Below, piece after piece: positions 1 to 7,461 of a stretch of DNA of 47,132 nucleotides. The DNA is from Zoogloeaceae bacterium (GTDB taxonomy: Bacteria; Pseudomonadota; Gammaproteobacteria; Burkholderiales; Rhodocyclaceae). Within the stretch, counting starts at the first letter, position 1. Each line of letters starts with the position of its first letter. The position numbers and the translations under genes were made by a program. The DNA lies in NCBI GenBank assembly GCA_016791005.1, contig JAEUNY010000139.1, positions 1 through 47,132 of the forward strand, written 5' to 3'. The notes under the pieces were generated by a model. The model worked only from the letters and a program-made list of their open reading frames with translations. It did not search any database and had not been told where the DNA came from.

Positions 1-140
1 GCGTAACCTCGTCGAGCGATTCTTCAATCGCCTCAAACAGTTCCGTCGCATCGCCACCCGATACGACAAACTCGCCAGTCGATTCAACGCATTCTTGCAT
101 CTGGCTTGTGCTTATATCTGGTTACTGTGAACGCGCTCTA
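1..140 (+). mobile_element. 3' end of an IS5-type insertion sequence
   Basis: The first bases hold the end of a transposase gene that stops at 128-130, followed at once by GAACGCGCTC and then CTAA (138-141), where the flanking receptor gene resumes. CTAA fits the YTAR target of IS5-type elements, so the element probably ends at 138 and TA at 139-140 is the target duplication. The left part of the element is outside the window, so the terminal inverted repeat cannot be confirmed here. The family assignment rests on the transposase C-terminus. Confidence 0.75.
2..130 (+). CDS. IS5-family transposase, C-terminal 42 residues (partial)
   Basis: This is the C-terminal end of a DDE transposase; its start lies before the window. 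The visible frame begins [20 protein letters not shown] and ends in YIWLL before TGA. The N-x-x-E-R-x-F-x-x-L-K-x-F-R-R-I-x-T-R-Y-D pattern is typical of the last helix of IS5-family (IS427/IS1031-like) transposases and contains the catalytic glutamate region. The stop codon sits about ten bases from the inferred element end. Whether the full element is active cannot be judged. Confidence 0.8.
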   Translation, partial: RNLVERFFNRLKQFRRIATRYDKLASRFNAFLHLACAYIWLL

Positions 141-2065
141 ATGCCGTCCACCGCTTCCAGCACATTCTTGGCGCTGGTTTCGATGACCCCCACCGAATCC
201 CCGGCGGTGCGAGACAAGGAGACCCCCGCCTCGACCTTCTCCACCCCCGCCTGCATTTCGCCAGCGGCGCTGCGGGTGCAGGCCTGAATCTCCTGGATCA
301 TGCCGGTGATCTCGACGGTGGATTTGCCCGTGCGTTCGGCCAGCTTGCGGACCTCGTCCGCCACCACGGCGAAACCGCGACCGCTCTCGCCGGCCCGCGC
401 CGCCTCGATGGCGGCGTTGAGGGCAAGCAGGTTGGTCTGGTCGGCAATGTCGCGAATGGCGGAAACGATGCTGGAGATCTGCAGGGAGAAGCGCTCGAGT
501 TCCTGCACCGAGCCGGAGGTGGCCCGCACGGTGTCGGCCACCACCCCCATCTCGCGAGAGATCTCCATGATCAACGCGCCGCCGTCGCGGGCCTGGGCGC
601 TGGCATCGCCGGACAGGCTGTGGGCGTGGCTGGCGTGCTCGCTGATGTGATCGATGGAAACGGAAAGCTCCTCGATCGCGGCGGCCATCGCGGAGGCTGA
701 GCTGGCATGGGACTCGGCCGACGCCGTGGCCTGGGTCGCCGTGGCGGAGAGGGTCGAAACGTACTGATTGACCTTGCCCACCTGCTCCTGAATGCCGGCG
801 ATGAGTTGATGCAGCGTGTTTCGCATGGCGGTGAGCTTGACCACCAGGGTCCCCACCTCGTCGGCGCCCGCCGACGGCATCTGGCAGAGCAGATTGCCGG
901 CAGCGAGTTCTTCCGCCGCGGCCCCCGTCGCCTTGAGGGGCTTGGTAATGGAGCGCGCCGCCCACAGGGACAGCAGGAAGGTCACCAACGCCGCCAGGGA
1001 CACCGCGCCCCCCAGGATGAGGAAGGCCTGGGTGACGGAGTCGCGGGATTCGGCGACCAGCGAGGCGTCGTAGCCCTTGTTCAGCCGGACGAGCTCGTCC
1101 ACGGCGGTCCGGTGCTCCTGGTAGAGCGTCTCCAGGCGCTGGAGGTCGGCCTCGACCTGGCCGGCGTCCCCCGCCTTGAGGGCCCGGGCGTAGTCCCCGG
1201 TGGCCAGGGCAAAGAATGCCTGCACCGGCGGCACCGATCGGTTCAGCAGCACGGAAGCCATGTTTTCGGGCAATTGCGCGCCCCGCCAGAAGGTGACCCG
1301 GTCGTCAAATTCCCGCCGCAAGGAGCCCAGCCGGGCCACCGCCTGATCGAGATCCCGGCCCTTTCGCGCGTACATCTCCAGCACCACCGAGTAGGATTCC
1401 AGCACGTAGGCAGGGGGAGGGAGAATGTCGGCGAGGAAATCCTTGCTCTGCACGATATGGGCGAAGCCCTCTCCATCGACGCTGCTTTTGCGAATGCTTT
1501 GGGCGGCGAACAGGGCCGTAGCGACCAGGATGATCAGGGACGCCACGCCGACGGTCAGGACCCGTAATCCCACTGATTTCCGGAACGGGGCGGCGAGGGG
1601 ACTCAAAATGGCCGCGAGACCGCCCCCGCGCCCAATCGGCTGGCCCTCCCGCAGCCGCAGGGAAGGATCCCTTGCCATTTTCGCGTACAGGGCCTCGGCG
1701 GCCTGGATCGCGCTGCGCTCGGCGGGCACCCGCACGGAGATGTAGCCCCCACGGATCGAATCCGGGGTGGCCGTGGCCTTGACCCAATAGTGATCACCAT
1801 TCTTGCAACGGTTCTTCACCAGCCCGGACCAGGGGCGGCCCTTCTTCAGGGTATCCCACATGTCGCGGAACGCTTCGGGCGGCATGTCCGGGTGACGAAT
1901 GATGTTGTGGGGCTGGCCGATGAGCTCCTCACGAACAAAGCCGCTTACCTCGACGAAGGCGTCGTTGCATTCGGTGATGCGCCCCTTTTCGTCGGTGCGG
2001 CTGATGAGAGCGCTCCCAGCAGGCAGCCGATACTCTTGCTGGGTGACAGGTTGATTGTTGCGCAT
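139..2065 (-). pseudogene. Aer-like PAS methyl-accepting chemotaxis receptor, 3' end lost to IS insertion
   Basis: This encodes an energy-taxis receptor. Residues about 10-115 form an Aer-type PAS domain with the [10 protein letters not shown] and [10 protein letters not shown] segments that hold FAD in Aer. A membrane segment at about 165-190 and another near 345-370 flank a periplasmic or sensory stretch, followed by a HAMP domain. The MCP signalling domain carries the hairpin-tip motif at about 550-590 ([20 protein letters not shown], then [20 protein letters not shown]). The gene stops after VLEAVDGIR, where the IS5-type element begins. The frame runs a few codons into the element and ends at 122-124. 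The last methylation helix expected in the family is missing. The start at 2065 has GGAG upstream. The receptor could keep the CheA/CheW-binding tip, but its methylation and tail are damaged. Confidence 0.85.
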
Positions 2066-2095
2066 CGCGCACTCCGGACTGATTCAATGGCACCT

Positions 2096-2123
2096 ATATC
2101 GTCCAGAGTAGGCCGAAAATTGA
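2096..2123 (-). promoter_or_regulatory. candidate sigma-28 (FliA) promoter of the receptor gene
   Basis: Read on the minus strand, TCAATTTT (2123-2116) is followed after 12 bases by GACGATAT (2103-2096). This resembles the flagellar sigma-28 pattern TAAAGTTT-N11-GCCGATAA, with 6 of 8 matches in each half and a spacer one base longer. It lies about 30 bases before the receptor start codon, which suits a chemotaxis gene. Confidence 0.45.
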
Positions 2124-2151
2124 CCCTCTTCTTGAAGCGGCCGGCCCGCGG

Positions 2152-3030
2152 TCAATCAGAAGGTCCGGTGACCCCCTCGGGCAATCGTTCCAGTTGCGCC
2201 GCCAGGGCGTCCAGGTAAGCCGGAACGCGATGGATGTCCCCGTGAGAGGCCCCTTCGATCTCCTGCAACTGGGCGCGCCCTGCTGCGAGGCGGGCGAGGC
2301 GCCGGGCATGCTCCAGCGGGATCAGGGCATCCTCCGTCCCGTGGAGAATGAAGATCGGGCTGGACACGGCCGCGATCCGGCTTTCGCTCGACAAGGGATA
2401 TTTGAGCAGCCAGTCGGGCACCAGGGGATAGTCCCGCCGGGCCAGCTCCTGCACGCTGGCATAGGGAGAGACCAGGACGAGCAGGGCGGGTGACACCTCT
2501 TGGGCCAGACGGACGGCGAGCCCCGTTCCCAGGGAGCGCCCATAGACCACGATCGGACGGCCCACGTAGCGTGGCGCAACCCAGGCCCAGGCGGCCTCCA
2601 CGTCGGCGTGGAGCTGAGCTTCGCTGGAGATCTCACCGGTGCTCTTGCCGAAACCGCGGTAGTCGAGGAGGAAGACGTCGAAATTGCGCTGCCGGTACCA
2701 CTCCGGATTGCCCATCCAGGTGGTCGCATTGCCGCCGTTGCCATGGAGAAAGAAAATCAGGCCGCGGGGCTTGGGGTGGCGCAGATGCAGGGCATGGAGG
2801 CGAGCGCCGGGTACCGGGATCCAAACCTCCTCGAGCCACTGGGCGTCCCCGGGCTGCCCCCGCGCCAAGGGTTGATCCACCGCCATGACCTCCGGGTGGA
2901 ACAAAAGGCTTTCCTGACGCCAATACACCGCCCCCAGCGCGCCGCCCCAGGCCACCAGGGCCGCGCTCGCCAGGACCAAGGAAATCCGCACGATCCGGCG
3001 AGACGGAAAGAAGCGTGGCCCGGCGTCCAT
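2152..3030 (-). CDS. membrane-anchored alpha/beta hydrolase
   Basis: A 292-residue serine hydrolase of the YfhR/ABHD13-like group. An N-terminal hydrophobic segment (about residues 14-35) acts as an uncleaved anchor or signal. The oxyanion-loop motif HGNGGNATTW lies near residue 95, the nucleophile elbow GRSLG near 165, the acid region ILHGTEDALIP near 228, and the catalytic histidine in GASHGDIH near 262. The triad is therefore intact and the enzyme is probably active outside the inner membrane. The substrate is unknown. The start is six bases after the stop of the LysR gene, so the two are probably one operon. No strong ribosome-binding site is visible, which suggests translational coupling. 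Confidence 0.85.
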   Translation of the reverse strand: MDAGPRFFPSRRIVRISLVLASAALVAWGGALGAVYWRQESLLFHPEVMAVDQPLARGQPGDAQWLEEVWIPVPGARLHALHLRHPKPRGLIFFLHGNGGNATTWMGNPEWYRQRNFDVFLLDYRGFGKSTGEISSEAQLHADVEAAWAWVAPRYVGRPIVVYGRSLGTGLAVRLAQEVSPALLVLVSPYASVQELARRDYPLVPDWLLKYPLSSESRIAAVSSPIFILHGTEDALIPLEHARRLARLAAGRAQLQEIEGASHGDIHRVPAYLDALAAQLERLPEGVTGPSD

Positions 3031-3036
3031 CTGCGC

Positions 3037-3936
3037 TCAGGCCCCGGCAGCCTGGGAGGCAATCCAGGCCGCAAATCGGGCCACCTCCGGCCGGGTCTCC
3101 CCCGGCGCGGTGATCAGCCAGTAGGCACGGCCCTGGATGTCGCCCCCCTCGCCGCCGATCACCCTGAGCCGCCCTTCGTCGATGAGGCGGTCCAATAGCC
3201 GCACCCGGCCCAGGGCCACCCCCTGGCCCGCCACCGCGGCCTGGATCAACTGGTCGTAGTGGCTGAAGGACAGCACCCCCCGGGGACGCTGACCGGCCAA
3301 GCCGTGGGCCGCCAGCCAATCGTCCCAGTGCAGCCAGGGAAAGTTGCGCTGGTCGAATTCAAGCAAGGTGACACCGGCAAGGCTCGTGGCGTCGAGGGTC
3401 GCCAGGTCCAGATGGGGGCTGGCCACCGGGGCCACCGATTCGCCAAACAGACGCAGCGAACCCGCCGGCATGTCTTCGTCGGGACCGTAGCGGATGGCCA
3501 GATCGATGTGTTCCCGGGAGAGATCCAGCACCCGGTTGTCCGCCGCCACCCGGACGTTGATCTCGGGGCACTCCACCTGGAACTCCCGCAGGCGGGGAAT
3601 CAGCCACAGGGCGCAAATACCGATGGCCGAGGTCACGGTGACCGGCGGACATTCCGCCGAGCGGCGAAAACCCTCGGCCAGATTCGCGTAATCGGCAAGC
3701 CATCCCTCTGCCGCCCCGAACAAGCGGGCTCCGGCATCGGTCAGCGCCAGGGCCCGGGTCCGGCGCTCGAAAAGGGCGACCCCCAGCGCGTCCTCCAGGG
3801 TCTGGATCTGGCGGCTCACGGCGGATTGGGTGAGGAACAGTTCCTCCGCTGCCCGGGTAAATGAGAGGTGCCGAGCCGCCGCCACGAACCCCCGCAGCGG
3901 GTCCAGCGGGGGCAAGCGCGAGAGCGTTCTATCCAT
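3037..3936 (-). CDS. LysR-family transcriptional regulator (GcvA-like)
   Basis: A 299-residue LysR regulator of the GcvA subgroup. The N-terminal winged helix-turn-helix includes LRGFVAAARHLSFTRAAEEL and the recognition part TQSAVSRQIQTLE. It is followed by a linker helix and a periplasmic-binding-protein-like effector domain (about residues 95-290). The start is taken as ATG at 3936; a TTG two codons upstream at 3942 is an alternative. The gene is co-directional with the hydrolase and divergent from the DUF2917 gene. The shared promoter region holds a perfect dyad (4003-4032), probably its operator. The effector is unknown. Confidence 0.9.
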   Translation of the reverse strand: MDRTLSRLPPLDPLRGFVAAARHLSFTRAAEELFLTQSAVSRQIQTLEDALGVALFERRTRALALTDAGARLFGAAEGWLADYANLAEGFRRSAECPPVTVTSAIGICALWLIPRLREFQVECPEINVRVAADNRVLDLSREHIDLAIRYGPDEDMPAGSLRLFGESVAPVASPHLDLATLDATSLAGVTLLEFDQRNFPWLHWDDWLAAHGLAGQRPRGVLSFSHYDQLIQAAVAGQGVALGRVRLLDRLIDEGRLRVIGGEGGDIQGRAYWLITAPGETRPEVARFAAWIASQAAGA

Positions 3937-4002
3937 GCGCAATACTCATCAAAACAATGCGAATTCCCCGTTTGAACGCACCATAGGCCCGGCAGATACT
4001 GC

Positions 4003-4032
4003 AATCAAGCGCAACAATTGATGCGCTTGATT
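4003..4032. promoter_or_regulatory. perfect 10-bp inverted repeat, likely LysR operator
   Basis: AATCAAGCGC (4003-4012) and GCGCTTGATT (4023-4032) are perfect inverted repeats separated by 10 bases. The dyad lies between the divergent LysR and DUF2917 genes and just before the ribosome-binding site AAGGAGG (4040-4046). Its size and place suit a LysR operator. An mRNA hairpin in the leader of the DUF2917 gene is the alternative; there is no T-run, so it is not a terminator. Confidence 0.5.
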
Positions 4033-4054
4033 CATACCCAAGGAGGATTCCACC

Positions 4055-4411
4055 ATGACCATCTCGGACCCCACCCTCACCCTTGCCATCACCCCGACCG
4101 ACCCCGTCGTCCTGGAACGCGCGGTGGGCACCCGCATCGTGCCCCTCGAAGGTGAAGTGTGGATCACCCAGCATGGCGATTCACGGGACATCATCCTGCA
4201 TCCCGGCCAGGAATTCATCATCGATCGCCCCGCCTGCCTCGTCATGACGGGCATCCACCTTGCCCGGGTGGCGCTCCACCAGCCCGCGCCAGATGCCGTG
4301 CCGATGCGGCCAAGACCGGCGACCGGGTGGCTCGCCTGGTTGCCCATGCGCTGGAACTCCGCCTCGCAAAGGCTGATGGGCGCAGGGCTGCGCCGCATTG
4401 CCCTGGGGTGA
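4055..4411 (+). CDS. DUF2917 domain-containing protein
   Basis: A 118-residue cytosolic protein of the DUF2917 family, common in beta- and gammaproteobacteria and of unknown function. The conserved core is a small beta fold around LEGEVWITQHGDSRDIILHP and GQEFIIDRPACLVMTG, which resembles a cupin-like strand pattern. A strong ribosome-binding site (AAGGAGG) ends eight bases before the ATG. These genes often sit beside a LysR regulator, as here, so the regulator at 3037-3936 probably controls it through the dyad in its leader. It ends 10 bases from the stop of the convergent next gene. Confidence 0.8.
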   Translation: MTISDPTLTLAITPTDPVVLERAVGTRIVPLEGEVWITQHGDSRDIILHPGQEFIIDRPACLVMTGIHLARVALHQPAPDAVPMRPRPATGWLAWLPMRWNSASQRLMGAGLRRIALG

Positions 4412-4421
4412 TCGGCGCCGC

Positions 4422-5759
4422 TCAGCGGATGCGATCGATGTCGGCGCCATTGCGTTCATCGGTATAGACGGAGGCCGCAGTCGGTCGGCTGGACGCATAG
4501 CAACTCGTCACCACGTTGGCGAGGGGTTTGCCCCGATGGAGGACGTCCACCCCACATCGGCCGAAGACGTCCTCCAAAGTGGCCAATACGCCCCGAGCGT
4601 ATGGGCTCTCCAGGCGGCCGTCGAGAATCAGGTTGGCGAGCAGGACCCCGTCGGGCTTGAGGGCGCGACGGGCCGCCTGCCAGAACTCCCGCGTCACGAG
4701 GTGGCTGGGAACGGAGTGGTGATCGCTGAAAACATCCACCACCACCGCGTCGAAACGCCGGGACGTCTGGGCAACGAAACGGCGGGCATCATCCACCACG
4801 AACTCCCCCTGCATGGGCCCGCTGAGAAAGCGCGCCTCGGCCAGGGTGCGGATCGCCGGGTCGATGTCGACGTAGGTGTAGTGATTGCGCGTCTCCCCCA
4901 GGGAAAGGGTGAACCCGCCCGCCCCCAGGACGAGGATCTCGCGACCGGTAAAGCCGAGATCGTCGAGAAGAATTTGACGCAGGTGGGCCACATAACGGGC
5001 CGTGCGGGGCGGATCGCTGTCATCGAGGATGGAGGCCGTCGAGCCGTTCACCGCGAAGACCCGCGGTGACACATAACCCGGCAGCTCCACCTGCTTCACG
5101 GCGTAGTCGGCATAGGCCGTCTCGACGGCGTCGGTGGGGCGCACGAAGTTGATCCCGGCCGCCCCGGCCACCACGACGGCGCTGGCCACCCACTCCCGCC
5201 GGCGGGGCGTGAGCATCAGGACGCCGAGCCCGAGCAAGCCCGAGCACAGCCAGACGGCCGCTGAAACCCCGAGCCACTGCATGACCGTCAGCGACAAAAG
5301 CAAGGCGCTGAGAAAGGACCCGAGGGTGGACCAGAAGAGGGCGCTGCCGCTGGCCTCGCCGACCCGCCGTGCGCCGATCTCATTGGTGAGGATCGGGACG
5401 GTCTGCCCCATCAGCCAGGCCAGGGGCCCCAGCACGCCGCCCACCACCACCAGATAGGCCACCCAGATCGGCTGGATGTGGGCAAAGGCGCCGTTGACCG
5501 CCGGGGCGGACAAGCCCGCCCCAGCGAGGGCCGAGGCGATGAGGAAGTTGCGGGCCACCACGCGGCGAAAATCAGCCTTGACCTTGCCACCGGCGGCGTA
5601 GCCCAGGGCCAAGGCGAGGAGAAAGAACCCGATCGTGGGGGCCGTCACCACGATGGCGCTCCCCAGGTGCGGCACGAGGCGGCGCAGCGCGATCACCTCC
5701 GCGCCGAGGGAGCAGAATCCTTCGATAAACACCACGGCGTGAATCAGGGCTGGCGACAC
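4422..5759 (-). CDS. membrane protein with spermidine-synthase-like domain
   Basis: This is a fusion of a membrane region with a spermidine-synthase-fold domain. The first 215 residues or so hold about seven hydrophobic helices. Residues about 230-430 form a Rossmann fold with the nucleotide-binding loop VLGAGGFTLSLGE, the acidic YVDIDP strand end, and VVVDVFSDHHSVPSHL where polyamine synthases keep their catalytic aspartate. Such proteins are usually called fused MFS/spermidine synthase; whether they make polyamines is not established. The start is taken as GTG at 5759, with GGAGAG about six bases upstream; GTG at 5771 in the same frame is possible. Confidence 0.8.
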   Translation of the reverse strand: MSPALIHAVVFIEGFCSLGAEVIALRRLVPHLGSAIVVTAPTIGFFLLALALGYAAGGKVKADFRRVVARNFLIASALAGAGLSAPAVNGAFAHIQPIWVAYLVVVGGVLGPLAWLMGQTVPILTNEIGARRVGEASGSALFWSTLGSFLSALLLSLTVMQWLGVSAAVWLCSGLLGLGVLMLTPRRREWVASAVVVAGAAGINFVRPTDAVETAYADYAVKQVELPGYVSPRVFAVNGSTASILDDSDPPRTARYVAHLRQILLDDLGFTGREILVLGAGGFTLSLGETRNHYTYVDIDPAIRTLAEARFLSGPMQGEFVVDDARRFVAQTSRRFDAVVVDVFSDHHSVPSHLVTREFWQAARRALKPDGVLLANLILDGRLESPYARGVLATLEDVFGRCGVDVLHRGKPLANVVTSCYASSRPTAASVYTDERNGADIDRIR

Positions 5760-5901
5760 GCATCTCTCCACACCATCCGGGATGCCGACTCACTGGCCGC
5801 GGCCGGCCCCCTCGGGGCCGCCCAAAGTACGACCCGGGCGCGCTTAGGTCAATCCTGGCTCAGTGTGTTCGAACCAGCTCCCACCCCTGGGGCCGTGGGG
5901 A

Positions 5902-5922
5902 GCCATGCGCGCAACGCATGGC
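5902..5922. repeat. inverted repeat in the 5760-6040 intergenic region
   Basis: GCCATGCG and CGCATGGC (8 bp perfect arms, 5-base loop) lie between the divergent genes at 5759 and 6041. A second dyad, GGCGCCGC/GCGGCGCC (5992-6012), lies 28 bases before the isomerase start. Both could be operators or leader hairpins. High GC content makes chance dyads likely, so the support is weak. Confidence 0.25.
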
Positions 5923-6040
5923 GGTCATGCGCAATCGCCGTTTGAATCCCCGCCACCGGACATCGATACTGGGAAGACATCCCGCTGCGCTGGCGCCGCC
6001 CCGAGCGGCGCCGCCACGGCCCACTCCTGGAATCCGCCCC

Positions 6041-6646
6041 ATGCCTGCAATCCCCGTGGAATTCTGGTTCGAGTTCGCCAGCTCCTACTCCTATCTTGCC
6101 GCCCAGCGCATCGACCGCCTCGCCCGGCCGGCGGGGGTCGAAGTGATCTGGCGTCCATTCCTCCTCGGGCCGGTGTTCCTTTCCCTGGGCTGGAACGATT
6201 CGCCCTTCAACATCTATCCGCCGAAGGGACGCTACATGTGGCGGGACCTCGCCCGTCTGTGCGCCAAATACGAGCTCCCCTTCCGCCTTCCCAGCCAGTT
6301 CCCTCGCAACGGGCTGCTCGCCGCCCGGCTGACCCTGGCGGCGGGCCGCGAACCCTGGATGCCGGATTTCGTGCGGGCCGTCCTGCGGGCCAACTTTGGC
6401 GAGGATCGGGACATTTCCCAGCCGGCGGTGATCCGCGAGGTTCTGGCTGACCTCGGCGTCGCACCAGAGCCCTGGCTGGAAGCCGCAGCGCACGATGAGG
6501 TCAAGACCGCCCTGCGACGACAAACCGAGCGGGCCACCGAACTGGGGATCTTCGGCGCCCCCACCTTCCTGGTCGGCGGCGAGATGTTCTGGGGAAACGA
6601 CCGTCTCGAGGATGCCCTGGCCTGGGCGACTCAACCGCCCGGCTGA
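6041..6646 (+). CDS. DsbA-fold 2-hydroxychromene-2-carboxylate isomerase family protein
   Basis: A 201-residue kappa-class glutathione-transferase-like protein of the HCCA isomerase family. The N-terminus VEFWFEFASSYSYLAAQRID has a serine pair in place of the DsbA CxxC, as expected for the isomerase branch. The all-helical insert occupies the middle, and the thioredoxin-fold return segment LGIFGAPTFLVGGEMFWGND with its cis-proline lies near residue 175. It probably uses glutathione to act on an aromatic or other electrophilic substrate; no degradation cluster surrounds it, so the substrate is open. The start is ATG 6041, where the family alignment begins; the frame is open further upstream. 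The last 16 bases overlap the convergent gene. Confidence 0.85.
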   Translation: MPAIPVEFWFEFASSYSYLAAQRIDRLARPAGVEVIWRPFLLGPVFLSLGWNDSPFNIYPPKGRYMWRDLARLCAKYELPFRLPSQFPRNGLLAARLTLAAGREPWMPDFVRAVLRANFGEDRDISQPAVIREVLADLGVAPEPWLEAAAHDEVKTALRRQTERATELGIFGAPTFLVGGEMFWGNDRLEDALAWATQPPG

Positions 6647-7395
6647 GGGCTGGGCGCCGGGGCGGGCGCTTTTTCATCCTTGTGCTTATGTGTTCGAGGG
6701 GGCTTGCCCGCCGCCGCCGCAGCCTTAGCTGCGCGCCGGGCGTCGATGCGGGCCTGTTTATCGGCCTTGGCCTGGGCCTCCGCCGCCTTCTCGGCCTGCT
6801 TGGCGCGATACTTTTCCATCCGATCGTCGTAGCCCTGTCGATCCTTGGCGGCCTGTTCGGCGCGGGTGGCGGCGGCCGCCTCGTTTTCGGCGCGGCGTCC
6901 GGCATCCGCCGCCTGGCCCTTCTGCCTTGCCACGGTGGCCTCTCGCGCCCGCTGGGCGGCGGCGCCCGCCTCGTGTTCGCGACGGGTCTGAGACTCGGCC
7001 GCGGCGGCCTCGCGGGCCCGCGCCGCATCCTTGGCTGCGGCCTCCTCGGCCGGACGATGGGCCTCCCGCTGGCGATCCGCCTCGGCCTGTTCGGCGTCCC
7101 GCGCCTCCACGGCACGGCGCTTGGCCGCCAATTCCAGCTTGGTGGCCTCGGCCTCCAGGGCCCGGGCCCGATTGACCTTGGCGACCCGCAGCTCGACCGC
7201 CTGATCGATGCAGTAATTGACGCGAAAGGCCTTCTGGCACTCGGCCTTGCTGGCGTCGAACTCCTGCTGGGCCGTCTGGCGCAGCCCGCTCGCCTCGGCC
7301 CGCAGAGCCTTGGCGGACGCCTCGCCTCCCTCGGCCAGCACCGCACAAGGAATCAGCAAACTGGCCAGCAGACCGGCGCGAAGGAAACGGGGCAT
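6631..7395 (-). CDS. exported alanine-rich coiled-coil protein, unknown function
   Basis: About 254 residues. The start is taken as ATG 7395, which gives a clear signal peptide (MPRFLRAGLLASLLIPCAVLA); an in-frame start 7 codons upstream exists. After processing, two cysteines (AECQKAFRVNYC) occur near residue 60. The rest is a long charged helix rich in Ala, Glu, Arg and Lys with heptad-like spacing, ending in a lysine-rich and Pro-Ala tail. Similar proteins occur in betaproteobacteria without assigned function. The resemblance to TolA or colicin-import proteins is compositional only. The gene ends within the 3' end of the convergent isomerase gene. Confidence 0.7.
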   Translation of the reverse strand: MPRFLRAGLLASLLIPCAVLAEGGEASAKALRAEASGLRQTAQQEFDASKAECQKAFRVNYCIDQAVELRVAKVNRARALEAEATKLELAAKRRAVEARDAEQAEADRQREAHRPAEEAAAKDAARAREAAAAESQTRREHEAGAAAQRAREATVARQKGQAADAGRRAENEAAAATRAEQAAKDRQGYDDRMEKYRAKQAEKAAEAQAKADKQARIDARRAAKAAAAAGKPPRTHKHKDEKAPAPAPSPQPGG

Positions 7396-7461
7396 GGGAA
7401 AGCAAAGCCGCGACAATCACAGGGCTTACTACAATAGCGGCTTTTTGCGGTTCCTGCTGAC

